From: JBHBQE01 sp041776485
Lineage (GTDB): Bacteria; Bacillota; Clostridia; Lachnospirales; Lachnospiraceae
Length of the DNA stretch: 64,000 nt
Reading direction: 5' to 3'
Assembly: GCA_041776485.1 (NCBI GenBank)
Contig: JBHBQE010000021.1
Coordinates: 33,366 to 97,365 of the forward strand
Shown: positions 8,653 through 17,880 of the stretch, piece after piece
How positions within the stretch are numbered: position 1 is the stretch's first letter
Layout of the letters: each line of letters begins with the position of its first letter
Made by a program: the position numbers and the translations under genes
Notes under the pieces: generated by a model
What the model was told of the DNA's origin: nothing
The model's input: the letters and a program-made list of their open reading frames with translations, nothing else
Databases searched by the model: none

Positions 8653-9701
8653 TGCGATATATACCGGTAAATCAGCTTAAAGAAAATATGATACTTGGTC
8701 AGGAACTGTATAATGCAGAGGGACATGTATTTTTAGAAAAACATACGCGCCTTACCGGAGAAAATATTTCATATATTGCTTTTTTGGGTATTCCGGGGAT
8801 TTATGTGGACGATGAATTTTCCAAGGAGGCTCAAGTTAAGGAAATAATCGTTCCCGAGGTAAAAAGAACCGCAGTTTCAATTATAAATGATGTATTTTCT
8901 AAAACGGAATATGGGGAGCCCGACCCTGAGGATGAAAGGATTAAGGCAATTGTTGAGGAGATAATCAATAATATCCTTGAAAATAAGGATGTTATGATGA
9001 ATCTTTTGGAGCTTAAAAACTATAATGACTATACCTTTTTCCACTCCACGAATGTTGCCATTATTTCCGGTGTGATAGGTGCTAAGTGCAATATTTCCGA
9101 TATGGAAATGGAGGCATTGGTAACTGCCGGATTTTTGCATGACATAGGAAAGATATTTATTGACCCGAAGATAATTAATGCTCCAAGACAGTTAACGGAG
9201 TCTGAGAGAATAATCATGAATGACCATCCAAGGCTTGGCTATGAGCTTTTGGTAAATCATTTTCATTTTGACGATATTGTTACCAGAGCAGTGTATGAGC
9301 ACCATGAATGGGTAAATGGAAACGGTTATCCCAGACGTATATCCAAAGACCGTATTATGTTTATCTCTAAGATATTAAAGGCTGCCGATGTATACGACGC
9401 CATGACCAGCAACAGACCCTACCATGCGCCTTTTTTGCCGTCAGAGGTTATGGAGTACATAATGAGCAGAGCCGGTATGGAGTTTGACCAAGGCGTAGTC
9501 AGGGTAATGTCCAAGGAACTATGTATTTTCCCTGTAGGCTGTGAGGTGGAATTGTCAGATGGATCTCATGGAATTATCGTAGGTAATCATAAAGGCTTTG
9601 TTATGCGTCCCACCATTAAGCTTATTCCTTCCGGAGAAATTATTGATTTATGTGAGGACAGATCAAAATGGAAACTTGTTATTTCAAAACTTTTAATGTG
9701 A
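8652..9701 (+). CDS. HD-GYP domain protein (probable cyclic di-GMP phosphodiesterase)
   Basis: A 349-residue protein with an N-terminal region of about 100 residues (DUF3391-like) followed by an HD-GYP domain. Visible motifs are HD at 163-164 (FLHDIGK), the DHPRLGYELL segment, HHEWVNGNGYP (GYP at 225-227) and KAADVYDAMTSNRPY. These are the metal-binding and signature residues of HD-GYP cyclic di-GMP hydrolases. The position usually Asp before the GYP (HHExxDG) is Asn222 here, a known variation. It acts in the cytoplasm, probably lowering c-di-GMP and so affecting the motility/biofilm switch. It is coupled to the 65-residue protein upstream. Confidence 0.88.
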   Translation: MRYIPVNQLKENMILGQELYNAEGHVFLEKHTRLTGENISYIAFLGIPGIYVDDEFSKEAQVKEIIVPEVKRTAVSIINDVFSKTEYGEPDPEDERIKAIVEEIINNILENKDVMMNLLELKNYNDYTFFHSTNVAIISGVIGAKCNISDMEMEALVTAGFLHDIGKIFIDPKIINAPRQLTESERIIMNDHPRLGYELLVNHFHFDDIVTRAVYEHHEWVNGNGYPRRISKDRIMFISKILKAADVYDAMTSNRPYHAPFLPSEVMEYIMSRAGMEFDQGVVRVMSKELCIFPVGCEVELSDGSHGIIVGNHKGFVMRPTIKLIPSGEIIDLCEDRSKWKLVISKLLM

Positions 9702-9707
9702 TTAGTT

Positions 9708-10295
9708 ATGAATAGGGAAAATTCCTGTTCCATGGCGCAACAGTTAGCGACCAGCTTTAAAGCAATCGCAAACAAAAAGTCCATTGAAAAGATAACTATT
9801 AAGGAAATTACAGATATGACGAATATCATTCGTCCTACTTTTTATAGCTATTTTCAGGATAAATATCAGGTTCTTGAGTGGATTGTAGAAAATGAGCTCA
9901 TGATTCCCTGTAAGGAAAAAATGAAGCAGGGATTGTTCAAGCAGGGAACTTTGGATTTTCTTGATACTATGCTGATTGATTCAAAATTTTACCAGAACTG
10001 TATCAGGCTGGAGGGTCAAAACTCTTTTAAGGATATATTAAGAGAGGCAATCAGAGGTACCATATTAACGCTGATTGATGAGGAAACTCTTGCCAAACTT
10101 ATTTGGTTTAGATGGCTTACCACCAAGTCTATTGCAGACTTTTTTGCAGAGGCAGTTACTTATGCCATTGTGGAATGGGTGAAAACCGGTATGACGGTAC
10201 CTAAGGAGGAGATTTGGGAGTGCTTTTTGTATCTTACCACCCATTCTATAGAGGATATGATATTGGGTATTTATAATGACCCTAAAGAGGCATAG
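9708..10295 (+). CDS. TetR-family transcriptional regulator (DhaS/SczA-like)
   Basis: A 195-residue protein with an N-terminal TetR-type helix-turn-helix (about residues 9-55, including KITIKEITDMTNIIRPTFYSYFQDKYQVLEWI) and a helical C-terminal ligand/dimer domain of the TetR_C_8 kind. Members act as local repressors or as activators such as DhaS. No divergently transcribed target is adjacent: it sits 6 bp after the HD-GYP gene and ends 1 bp before the nth start. Target and ligand are therefore unknown. Confidence 0.8.
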   Translation: MNRENSCSMAQQLATSFKAIANKKSIEKITIKEITDMTNIIRPTFYSYFQDKYQVLEWIVENELMIPCKEKMKQGLFKQGTLDFLDTMLIDSKFYQNCIRLEGQNSFKDILREAIRGTILTLIDEETLAKLIWFRWLTTKSIADFFAEAVTYAIVEWVKTGMTVPKEEIWECFLYLTTHSIEDMILGIYNDPKEA

Positions 10296-10296
10296 T

Positions 10297-10926
10297 ATGA
10301 CAAAAAAAGAACGAGTAGATTATGTGCTTAATGAACTGGACAATCTATACGGAAAAGAAGTACAAAAGTATCTATTATATAAAAATCCATGGGAGCTTTT
10401 AATTGCGGTTATTTTAAGTGCCCAATGTACAGACGCAAGAGTAAACCTTGTAACAAGGGATTTATTTTCCCTATATCCGGATCCTGAGGCTTTAGGGAAT
10501 GCCGGACAAAAAGATATTGAAAAGGTTATACATTCCACGGGATTTTATACCAATAAGGCAAAAAATATTATTGCCACCTCAAAGGTTATTCATGAGGAAT
10601 ATAATGATGAGGTGCCGGGAGACATAGAAAAACTTATTCGGCTTCCGGGTGTGGGACGAAAGACTGCCAATGTAATACGCGGAAATATTTTTAATGAGCC
10701 TAGTATTGTTGTAGATACTCATGTAAAGAGGATTTCCGGTAAGTTAGGGTTTACGAAAAACAGTGATCCGGAGAAAATAGAATTTGACTTAATGAAGATA
10801 CTGCCCAAAGAGCATTGGATCAGATACAACACTCAGGTTATTGCCCATGGTAGAGGGGTTTGTATAGCCAACAGACCCAGGTGTAGTGAATGTACACTGT
10901 ACAGTGCATGTCCCTCTAAGGGATAG
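10297..10926 (+). CDS. nth: Endonuclease III (DNA glycosylase/AP lyase)
   Basis: A 209-residue base-excision repair enzyme removing oxidised pyrimidines. It shows the helix-hairpin-helix LPGVGRKTA with catalytic Lys122, catalytic Asp140 in VDTHVKR, and the [4Fe-4S] ligands Cys189, Cys196, Cys199 and Cys205 (C-x6-C-x2-C-x5-C). I chose the ATG at 10297, one base after the TetR stop; an in-frame ATG at 10276 inside the TetR gene would add seven non-family residues. The stop abuts directly on the stop of the convergent gene at 10927. Confidence 0.95.
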   Translation: MTKKERVDYVLNELDNLYGKEVQKYLLYKNPWELLIAVILSAQCTDARVNLVTRDLFSLYPDPEALGNAGQKDIEKVIHSTGFYTNKAKNIIATSKVIHEEYNDEVPGDIEKLIRLPGVGRKTANVIRGNIFNEPSIVVDTHVKRISGKLGFTKNSDPEKIEFDLMKILPKEHWIRYNTQVIAHGRGVCIANRPRCSECTLYSACPSKG

Positions 10927-11535
10927 TTATTCCAGCAGCTTATCCATATAGTTAATTATTACCGATTCCATCGGGATATTTAGGCTCAGCACATATTCTT
11001 TAAGGGTAAGAATTCTGTTTTTTTGATTTAAAGTGATGAAACAGTCACAAAGCAGGGTGTAATTTTTGCTGATATCCGATTTAATATATGCTCCGTATTC
11101 TAAAACTGTAATCGCTTCCGTAATATGTCCCTTATTTATAAGCGCGTCAGCATAATCAACTAAAATCATGGTAAGCCTGTCAAAATCATCACCAATAGAT
11201 TTCATAGCCTCAAAATTAGGGGAACCATAGGTTTCTCTTAGCTCGGTATTGGTTTTTCCCGTGAGATTTAAAAGAGGTTTTTTAGATAAAGCGATAATCT
11301 GACTTTCCAAATTTTGAATATTTTCATCATTAATATTTCCCATATAAAATTTTTCTATGGGGATATTCAAGTAGGCAATTGTGCCTAAATCCATTGCAGG
11401 AACGGTTTTAGCATTCTTTTCCCTTTTAAAAAATTCATCTATATTTTCTCCAATGCGTTTTTTTGAACTTCCTGTTATAAGGGCAATTATTACTGCTGCC
11501 AGCAGGACAAACGGTAAAATGGGAAATAACGGCAT
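10927..11535 (-). CDS. Hypothetical membrane-anchored protein
   Basis: A 202-residue protein that I do not recognise. One N-terminal membrane segment (about 2-22, FPILPFVLLAAVIIALITG) is followed by a basic stretch (SSKKRIGENI) and a helical cytoplasmic-type domain with weak TPR-like periodicity (LINKGHITEAITVLEYGAYIKSD). The start at 11535 is supported by GGAGG 7 bp upstream; a frame extended to 11574 has no such site. It is transcribed away from the vanW-type gene and converges on nth. Confidence 0.7.
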   Translation of the reverse strand: MPLFPILPFVLLAAVIIALITGSSKKRIGENIDEFFKREKNAKTVPAMDLGTIAYLNIPIEKFYMGNINDENIQNLESQIIALSKKPLLNLTGKTNTELRETYGSPNFEAMKSIGDDFDRLTMILVDYADALINKGHITEAITVLEYGAYIKSDISKNYTLLCDCFITLNQKNRILTLKEYVLSLNIPMESVIINYMDKLLE

Positions 11536-11586
11536 AATAATCCTCCAAATATACTTATCATTAAAAGGATACATAAAGCCTTTTTC

Positions 11587-11615
11587 TTGTCAATAATTCT
11601 TTAATGGTATATACT
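11587..11615 (+). promoter_or_regulatory. Sigma-A-type promoter for the VanW-domain gene
   Basis: TTGTCA (11587-11592), a 17 bp spacer and TATACT (11610-11615). It sits 36 bp before the ATG at 11651, which has AAAGGAG as ribosome binding site. It lies in the divergent gap between two genes. Confidence 0.65.
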
Positions 11616-11650
11616 TAATGCCGTTATTTTCTACAATAAAGGAGCTTTAA

Positions 11651-13186
11651 ATGAAACGAAAAATATATGTGGCTTGTGCTGTATCTGCAGTGATTACAGC
11701 GGCTTTTTTGACAATTAATACAGGGACGGTTTACGCCAAAAATAATGATGATATAAAGGCAAATACTGCACCGGCGGGAGTCAGCATTAATGGACAGGAT
11801 ATATCGGGAATGGTAATTAATGAGGTTTCCGATATGATAAGCCGGGAAATAGAAAAATATGACAGTACGGTTTTTACCCTTAAAGCGGAAACTGAAACCC
11901 TTAAGGCTTCAGGCAAAGACCTCTCAATAGAGGTTTACAACAAGGATGTGGGCAGTTTTGCAGTGGGTTATGGTAAAAAGGGTAATCTTATAGAGCGTTT
12001 TATGGACAACAGCGATATTGCTGCAGGTCGTAAAAAGGATTTTTCACTGGTGTTTTCTGCAAATGAGGCAAAAGCTGCCGCTTATTTAGAAGCAAAAGCT
12101 CCTGAGCTTGCCAGTGCTCCCGTGGATAACTCTCTGAAAAGAGAAAACGGAGAATTTATTTTTATTGAGGGAAAGGCAGGCACTGCCGTAGATTTTCAAG
12201 CCTCAGCAAAGGCTATTTCAGATTTTATGATAAATAGTTGGACAGGAGAACAGGCTGAAATTGACCTTATGGTTATAAAAGAGGAACCCAGAGGAACAAG
12301 GGAAGAACTGGGTGCAATAAGGGACTTGCTGGGCGGTTTCCATACTGACTTTTCCAGCAGCAGCCAGGCAAGAGCGGGAAATGTCAAGAATGGTGCTTCA
12401 CTGATAAATGGCAGCATTATTTATCCGGGTGAGGAATATTCAGTATCAAAGCACCTAAAGGAGAGAAATGCGGAAAACGGATATTTTTTGGCACCCTCCT
12501 ACGAAAATGGAACTACTGTGGATACCTATGGTGGCGGAATCTGTCAAATATCCACTACATTATACAATGCGGTTATTCGCTCAGAGCTTGAGATATTGGA
12601 AAGACACCCCCATTCCATGATTGTATCTTATGTAAGTCCTTCTATGGACGCGGCAGTATCGGAGGGCTCAAAGGATCTGGTATTTAAAAATAATTTAAAT
12701 AATCCCATATATATTGAGGGCTATACCAATGGCGGGATGCTATACTTTAATATATTTGGTAAGGACGAAAGATCAGAGGGCAGAGATATAACTTTTGAGA
12801 GTGAAGTGCTTGGAACCACAGAAGCAGGAGAAAAATATATTGCAGACCCGGCACTGCCGATAGGCACAATTTCAAAGCAACAGTCTGCCCATACCGGATA
12901 TTCAGCCAGATTGTGGAAGATTGTTAAGGAAAATGGGCAGGAAATCAGCAGAGATATATTTAATAAGAGTAATTATAAGCCCGGAGACGCAATTTATCTT
13001 GTGGGAATAGCAGGAGATCCTGGTCATGGTGCTGCCATTGCCGGTGCCGTAGAGACTCAAGACAGGGGAACTATTGACGCTGCTATTGGTATAGGTGCTC
13101 CTGCACCGGAGCCTGCACCCGCACCGACACCGGCTCCCGCTCCCGCAGCGGAGTCTGCTCCGGCACCGGAAACACCTGCACCATAA
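11651..13186 (+). CDS. Secreted VanW-family protein with peptidoglycan-binding-like domain
   Basis: A 511-residue exported protein. It has a signal peptide (1-29, cleavage after VYA), a PG_binding_4-like region (about 90-200) and a VanW domain (about 225-355) with the typical ARAGNVKNGASLINGSIIYPGEEYS and GGGICQISTTLYNAV segments. A beta-rich G5-like section (about 375-450) follows, then a Pro/Ala/Glu-rich low-complexity tail (about 480-511). VanW proteins are found in Gram-positive cell walls and near vancomycin-resistance genes, but the molecular function is unsettled. The tail probably spans the wall. A clear promoter precedes it. Confidence 0.88.
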   Translation: MKRKIYVACAVSAVITAAFLTINTGTVYAKNNDDIKANTAPAGVSINGQDISGMVINEVSDMISREIEKYDSTVFTLKAETETLKASGKDLSIEVYNKDVGSFAVGYGKKGNLIERFMDNSDIAAGRKKDFSLVFSANEAKAAAYLEAKAPELASAPVDNSLKRENGEFIFIEGKAGTAVDFQASAKAISDFMINSWTGEQAEIDLMVIKEEPRGTREELGAIRDLLGGFHTDFSSSSQARAGNVKNGASLINGSIIYPGEEYSVSKHLKERNAENGYFLAPSYENGTTVDTYGGGICQISTTLYNAVIRSELEILERHPHSMIVSYVSPSMDAAVSEGSKDLVFKNNLNNPIYIEGYTNGGMLYFNIFGKDERSEGRDITFESEVLGTTEAGEKYIADPALPIGTISKQQSAHTGYSARLWKIVKENGQEISRDIFNKSNYKPGDAIYLVGIAGDPGHGAAIAGAVETQDRGTIDAAIGIGAPAPEPAPAPTPAPAPAAESAPAPETPAP

Positions 13187-13190
13187 TAAA

Positions 13191-13706
13191 TTGGACATTG
13201 TAGTTGTAGGCTGGATAGGGCTGGAGGGTACTTCTGTCATTGCGGAAAATAATCAAAACAGCCTAAGGCAGCATTTTTCTGAATACGTGATAAATAAAGG
13301 GATTCGTGCTTACAGCGAATTTGGTTTTTTTGACAACATAAATTTGGGAAATAGTATGGAACTTGGAAATGGTGGGATTTTTGCAGGCTTATGGAGGCTG
13401 TCGAAAGAAATGGATTTGGGCTTTCGTGTGGAGCTTTCCAGTATTCCTATTAGGCAGGAAACCATAGAATTATGTGAGTATTATGATATCAATCCCTACA
13501 GGCTTTATTCAGGGGGGTGCCTTTTAGCTGCAGGTAATATAGAAAAGATACAAAATTCTGTCAACAGCGGCAATTGTACTGTTATTGGGAACACTCTGGA
13601 TTGCGCAAAAAAGATTATACACTATGACGAGAATACCATGTATTTAAATCCTCCTGTACAGGATGAAATGATGTTAAATATAAATAAACTCTGTGGATAT
13701 ATATAA
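13191..13706 (+). CDS. AIR synthase-related protein (PurM/HypE-like C-terminal domain)
   Basis: About 171 residues with an N-terminal segment VVVGWIGLEGT and the ATP-binding AIRS C-terminal region (FRVELSSIPIRQETIELCEYY, NPYRLYSGGCLLAAG). These resemble the C-terminal half of HypE/ThiL/PurM-like proteins. The most plausible start is the TTG at 13191, four bases after the vanW stop. A longer frame from 13095 only translates the Pro-rich tail of the upstream gene in another frame. It is short compared with full AIRS proteins (over 300), lacking most of the N-terminal domain, so it may be a divergent single-domain relative. Function unknown. Confidence 0.65.
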   Translation: MDIVVVGWIGLEGTSVIAENNQNSLRQHFSEYVINKGIRAYSEFGFFDNINLGNSMELGNGGIFAGLWRLSKEMDLGFRVELSSIPIRQETIELCEYYDINPYRLYSGGCLLAAGNIEKIQNSVNSGNCTVIGNTLDCAKKIIHYDENTMYLNPPVQDEMMLNINKLCGYI

Positions 13707-13717
13707 GGAGAGTGGAT

Positions 13718-14203
13718 ATGGACAGAAAAAAATTACTTAACCATATAGAGAAGAATGCAAGGGTAGACTTGAGTGAATTTGCTGTTATGCTGGGGGTTGA
13801 TGAGGCAGATATATTAAATGAACTAATAAGTATGGAAAAGGAAAATATTATTTGCGGCTACCATACTTTTATCAATTGGGAAAAAATTGGTGTGGAAAAA
13901 GTTACTGCCATGATTGAAGTTAGAGTTACACCACAAAGGGGAATGGGCTTTGATAAAGTGGCAACCAGAATATATAACTATCCCGAGGTGGACAGTGTTT
14001 ATCTTATTTCAGGTGGATATGATTTTATGGTGATATTAGACGGTAAAACCATCAGGGAGATTTCCGAGTTTGTTTCAGACAAATTAAGTCCATTGGAGTC
14101 GGTTCTTAGTACAAGAACTAATTTTATCCTTAAAAAATATAAGGATCATGGTGTGGTAATGCTGGAAAGCAAAAGAGATGAAAGGATATTAATGTCACCG
14201 TGA
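13718..14203 (+). CDS. Lrp/AsnC-family transcriptional regulator
   Basis: A 161-residue feast/famine regulator: N-terminal winged helix (about 1-55, ARVDLSEFAVMLGVDEADILNEL) and C-terminal RAM ligand-binding domain (about 65-145, including VDSVYLISGGYDFMVILDG). The ATG at 13718 has AAGGAG 7 bp upstream; a GTG at 13712 is too close to it. The stop overlaps the GTG start of the next aminotransferase gene (GTGA), so the pair is translationally coupled. It is probably a local regulator of amino-acid metabolism responding to an amino acid. Confidence 0.88.
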   Translation: MDRKKLLNHIEKNARVDLSEFAVMLGVDEADILNELISMEKENIICGYHTFINWEKIGVEKVTAMIEVRVTPQRGMGFDKVATRIYNYPEVDSVYLISGGYDFMVILDGKTIREISEFVSDKLSPLESVLSTRTNFILKKYKDHGVVMLESKRDERILMSP

Positions 14204-15360
14204 AAAATCTACTTTCCGAAACAGTTGTTAATATAAAGCCCTCAGGAATAAGGAAATTTTTTGATATTGTTACCGAAATGAAAGATGCTATATCCCTTGG
14301 AGTGGGAGAGCCTGATTTTGATACCCCATGGAGAGTAAGGGATGAAGCTATTTTCAGCTTGGAAAAGGGAAGAACCTTTTATACATCCAATTCCGGATTA
14401 AGTGAGCTCCGTGTGGAAATATCAAATTATTTAGAGAGAAGATTCGACATTTCCTATAATCCGGGGAATGAGATTTTAATTACGGTAGGTGGCTCTGAAG
14501 CGATAGATATCGGTTTTCGTGCAGTTATTAACCCAGGTGATGAAGTGCTTATACCTGAGCCGTCCTTTGTATCCTATGCACCGTGTGCTGCCATGGCAGG
14601 AGCCGTTACAGTACCGATTCCTCTTAAAGTGGAGAATGAATTCCGACTGACAAAGGAGGAACTATTAGAGCATATTACTGATAAAACAAAGATTCTTGTA
14701 CTGCCTTTCCCTAATAATCCGACTGGAGCCATTATGGAGGAGTCAGATTTAAAGGCAATTTATGAGGTTATTATAGAACGCGATATTCTTGTGATGACTG
14801 ATGAAATATATGCTGAGCTTACCTATGGCAAAAAACATATATCCATTGCCTCTTTTCCGGGGATGAAAGAGAGAACAATCTATGTAAACGGCTTTTCTAA
14901 GGCTTATTCTATGACAGGCTGGCGATTGGGTTATGCCTGTGCTCCGGCAAATATTATGGAGCAAATGACTAAGATACACCAGTATGCCATTATGTGTGCT
15001 CCGACTAATAGTCAGTATGCAGCTATAAAGGCAATAAGAGATTGCGATGACGAAGTTCTCCTAATGTGTGATGAATATAATATGCGCCGCAGATTTCTTT
15101 TAGATAGATTCAGTAAAATGGGAGTATCTTGTTTTGAACCCTTTGGAGCCTTTTATATGTTTCCCAATATTGAAAAATTCGGATTTTCTTCTGAAGAGTT
15201 TGCAACAAGGCTTTTAAAGGCAGGTAAGCTTGCCACTGTTCCGGGAACGGCATTTGGAGACAGCGGTGAGGGATTTTTAAGGATATCCTATGCCTATTCC
15301 CTGGATACTTTAAAGGATGGCATGGATAGGTTTGAAAGATTTATAAATGGATTATCTTAA
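14200..15360 (+). CDS. PLP-dependent aminotransferase, class I/II (aspartate aminotransferase-like)
   Basis: A 386-residue fold-type I aminotransferase with GVGEPDFDTP, the FPNNPTGA motif, DEIYAELTYG and PLP lysine K234 in GFSKAYSMTGWRLGYA; the Arg near the end (FLRISYA) would bind the substrate carboxylate. It starts at a GTG overlapping the Lrp stop codon by 4 bp. The Lrp-aminotransferase pair is common in Clostridia, where the regulator likely controls the enzyme. The exact substrate (aspartate, aromatic or branched-chain amino acid) cannot be told. The ecfA1 gene starts inside its last 14 bp. Confidence 0.88.
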   Translation: MKNLLSETVVNIKPSGIRKFFDIVTEMKDAISLGVGEPDFDTPWRVRDEAIFSLEKGRTFYTSNSGLSELRVEISNYLERRFDISYNPGNEILITVGGSEAIDIGFRAVINPGDEVLIPEPSFVSYAPCAAMAGAVTVPIPLKVENEFRLTKEELLEHITDKTKILVLPFPNNPTGAIMEESDLKAIYEVIIERDILVMTDEIYAELTYGKKHISIASFPGMKERTIYVNGFSKAYSMTGWRLGYACAPANIMEQMTKIHQYAIMCAPTNSQYAAIKAIRDCDDEVLLMCDEYNMRRRFLLDRFSKMGVSCFEPFGAFYMFPNIEKFGFSSEEFATRLLKAGKLATVPGTAFGDSGEGFLRISYAYSLDTLKDGMDRFERFINGLS

Positions 15361-16219
15361 AATCAATAATATTCTCTATGAGTATTTCAGAAGAGATGAA
15401 GACGGCAATATAGAGGGGATACAAAAGGCTATAGATAATGTTAGCCTCTCTGTAAAGGCAGGAGATTTCATTTCCATTTTAGGTCATAACGGTTCAGGTA
15501 AATCCACTTTAGCAAAGCTTATAAACGCACTTCTTATTCCTGCCCAGGGTACTGTAATTGTCGATGGCGAGGACACCAGTGATAAAAATAATACTCTCAG
15601 TATTCGAAAAAAAACCGGAATGGTATTTCAAAATCCCGATAATCAAATAATTGCCAGTACCGTGGAGGAGGATATTGCCTTTGGACCGGAAAATATAGGC
15701 ATTAAATCTGAGGATATTATTCAAAGGGTGAACAATGCCCTGGAAGTCCTTGGCTTGTCGGAGTATAGGAAAACATCTCCTAATCATCTTTCCGGAGGGC
15801 AAAAACAGAGGGTGGCAATTGCCGGGATTCTGGCAATGGAACCTAAATGTATAATATTAGATGAAGCTACATCCATGTTGGATCCAAAGGGTCGCAGGGA
15901 TGTATTGGATATTGTTCATCAATTGAATAAAAATCTGGGAATAACCATTATATTAATTACTCACAATATGGAGGAGGTTGTAGACTCTGATTATGTATAT
16001 ATTATGAGTGAGGGACAGATAATTGAAAGCGGTACTCCAAGAGAGATATTTTCAAGGGAAGAGTTTTTACTGGAAAATGGGCTGGATGTGCCGCCTATTA
16101 CGAGAATAGCCGGTATTTTAAATAAAAATGGACTTGCGGTTTCCCCCAATGTACTTAGTCTGGAGGAATTAGTAGAGGAAATAGGAAGAATAGGTAAAAG
16201 TGGAAATCATAGTAGATAA
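15347..16219 (+). CDS. ecfA1: ECF transporter ATPase A1
   Basis: A 290-residue ABC ATPase of the energy-coupling-factor vitamin/metal uptake module. Walker A is GHNGSGKS (46-53), the Q-loop FQNPDNQ (94-100), the signature LSGGQ (148-152) and Walker B CIILDE (168-173). It pairs with EcfA2, powering conformational change of EcfT and an exchangeable substrate-binding S protein. It overlaps both neighbours (14 bp upstream, 20 bp downstream), indicating one transcript. Confidence 0.93.
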   Translation: MDYLKINNILYEYFRRDEDGNIEGIQKAIDNVSLSVKAGDFISILGHNGSGKSTLAKLINALLIPAQGTVIVDGEDTSDKNNTLSIRKKTGMVFQNPDNQIIASTVEEDIAFGPENIGIKSEDIIQRVNNALEVLGLSEYRKTSPNHLSGGQKQRVAIAGILAMEPKCIILDEATSMLDPKGRRDVLDIVHQLNKNLGITIILITHNMEEVVDSDYVYIMSEGQIIESGTPREIFSREEFLLENGLDVPPITRIAGILNKNGLAVSPNVLSLEELVEEIGRIGKSGNHSR

Positions 16220-17060
16220 GCTAAATTATACATATTTTAAATCTACAGCCAATTCTCTCAGGGCTTTAGAGGATATTTCCTTTTGCATACGACCTCAGGA
16301 ATTTGTGGGGATAATAGGAGCCACAGGTTCAGGGAAGTCCACTCTTATTCAGCATTTAAACGGTCTTATAACACCTCAAAGCGGAAATGTATATTATGAT
16401 AAAGAGGATATTAACCATAAGGACTATGACAGAATAGCCCTGAGGAGTCGAGTTGGAATGGTGTTCCAATATCCTGAATATCAGCTTTTTGAAGCTACTG
16501 TTTTAGAGGATGTAAAGTTTGGTCCCAAAAATCAGGGATTAAGTGATAAGGAAGCAAGTATCAGGGCATATTCTGCACTGGAACTGCTGTCTTTTCCCAG
16601 ACATTTAGTGAATCAATCCCCCTTTGACTTATCCGGTGGGCAAAAGCGAGTTGCCGCCATTGCGGGTGTACTGGCAATGAAGCCTGAAGTAATTATTTTA
16701 GATGAGCCAACGGCAGGCTTAGATCCAAGGGGCAGAAAATATATTCTGGATATTTTAAGGAAGCTACACAGAGAAACTAAAACAACTATAATTCTGGTTT
16801 CTCATAGTATGGAGGAGGTTGCAGAATATGTGGACAGACTTTTGGTGCTAAACAAGGGGAAGTTGATATTTGATGATAGTGTACAGGCGGTATTTTCCCA
16901 TATTAAGGAGCTGGAGGAGATGGATTTAAGGGCACCCTGCAGTACATATTTACTAAATAGCCTAAAGAAGCTGGATTTTGATGTGGATACGGGCGTGATT
17001 ACTATTGAAGAGACAGCAAGAGAGATTCTTAAGGCAGCAGGGGGATACAGGCATGATTAG
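16200..17060 (+). CDS. ecfA2: ECF transporter ATPase A2
   Basis: A 286-residue second ATPase of the module with Walker A GATGSGKS (40-47), Q-loop FQYPEYQ, LSGGQ (144-148) and Walker B VIILDE (164-169). The start is a GTG at 16200 within the 3' end of ecfA1. The heterodimeric A1/A2 arrangement plus EcfT is typical of group II ECF modules in Firmicutes, which serve many S components encoded elsewhere. No S component is found nearby, so the transported vitamin cannot be named. Confidence 0.93.
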   Translation: MEIIVDKLNYTYFKSTANSLRALEDISFCIRPQEFVGIIGATGSGKSTLIQHLNGLITPQSGNVYYDKEDINHKDYDRIALRSRVGMVFQYPEYQLFEATVLEDVKFGPKNQGLSDKEASIRAYSALELLSFPRHLVNQSPFDLSGGQKRVAAIAGVLAMKPEVIILDEPTAGLDPRGRKYILDILRKLHRETKTTIILVSHSMEEVAEYVDRLLVLNKGKLIFDDSVQAVFSHIKELEEMDLRAPCSTYLLNSLKKLDFDVDTGVITIEETAREILKAAGGYRHD

Positions 17061-17880
17061 AGATATTACTTTAGGGCAATATTATCAAGGTGACTCTGTT
17101 ATCCACAGATTAGACCCCAGAGTTAAGCTGATAGCCACTTTGGTATATGTTTTTGAGTTGTTTCTTGTCAGGGATATAGCTACCTTTGCATATATGAGTC
17201 TGATACTTTTAGCTATGATTTTATTATGCCGTGTACCGTTCTCCTTTATGGTAAGAGGTCTTAGAATGATAGTCTTTTTAATGATAGTAGCCGGAGTGTT
17301 TAATTTATTCTTAACTCCGGGAGAGGCTATTTGGAGCTTTGGGATATTAAAGCTTACTAAACTTGGCATTAAAAATGCGTTAATAATGGTTTTCAGGATG
17401 ATTTACTTAATTATCGGAAGTTCTATTTTAACCCTTACCACTACTCCCAATTCACTTACAGAAGGGCTGGAAAGGCTTATGAAGTGGCTTAAAATATTCC
17501 ATGTTCCGGTACATGAAATTGCTATGATGATGTCCATTGCTCTGAGATTTATTCCTATTTTGCTGGAGGAAACTGACAAAATAATAAAAGCACAGCAGTC
17601 CAGGGGTGCTAATTTGGAAACAGGAAATGTTATTAATAGGGCAAGGAATTTGGTGCCGATTCTAGTACCTCTTTTTGTATCCGCCTTCAGGAGAGCCTAT
17701 GAATTAAGTCTGGCAATGGAGGCTCGCTGTTATAACGGAGGAGAGGGCAGGACAAAAATGTATCCCTTAAAGTATTCTAGGGGAGATATTATTTCTTATG
17801 TTTTAATTATTCTATCTTTAATTATAATTATTCTAATAAAGGTGATGTCTTTTGAAAGTATTATTAAAAGTAGCCTATGA
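17053..17880 (+). CDS. ecfT: ECF transporter transmembrane protein T
   Basis: A 275-residue integral membrane scaffold with several hydrophobic segments and the cytoplasmic coupling helices seen around KAQQSRGANLE and LAMEARCYNGGEG, which contact the two ATPases. The ATG at 17053 overlaps the ecfA2 stop by 8 bp and has a purine-rich ribosome binding site (AGGGGG); an in-frame ATG at 17005 would add 16 residues of ecfA2 sequence in another frame. truA starts 29 bp before its end, the usual clostridial order. Confidence 0.93.
   Translation: MIRDITLGQYYQGDSVIHRLDPRVKLIATLVYVFELFLVRDIATFAYMSLILLAMILLCRVPFSFMVRGLRMIVFLMIVAGVFNLFLTPGEAIWSFGILKLTKLGIKNALIMVFRMIYLIIGSSILTLTTTPNSLTEGLERLMKWLKIFHVPVHEIAMMMSIALRFIPILLEETDKIIKAQQSRGANLETGNVINRARNLVPILVPLFVSAFRRAYELSLAMEARCYNGGEGRTKMYPLKYSRGDIISYVLIILSLIIIILIKVMSFESIIKSSL

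Noticed and set aside
13095..13190. N-terminal extension of the AIR-synthase-like protein
   Set aside because: It is the Pro-rich tail of the VanW gene read in another frame, giving a His/Arg/Leu-rich artefact.
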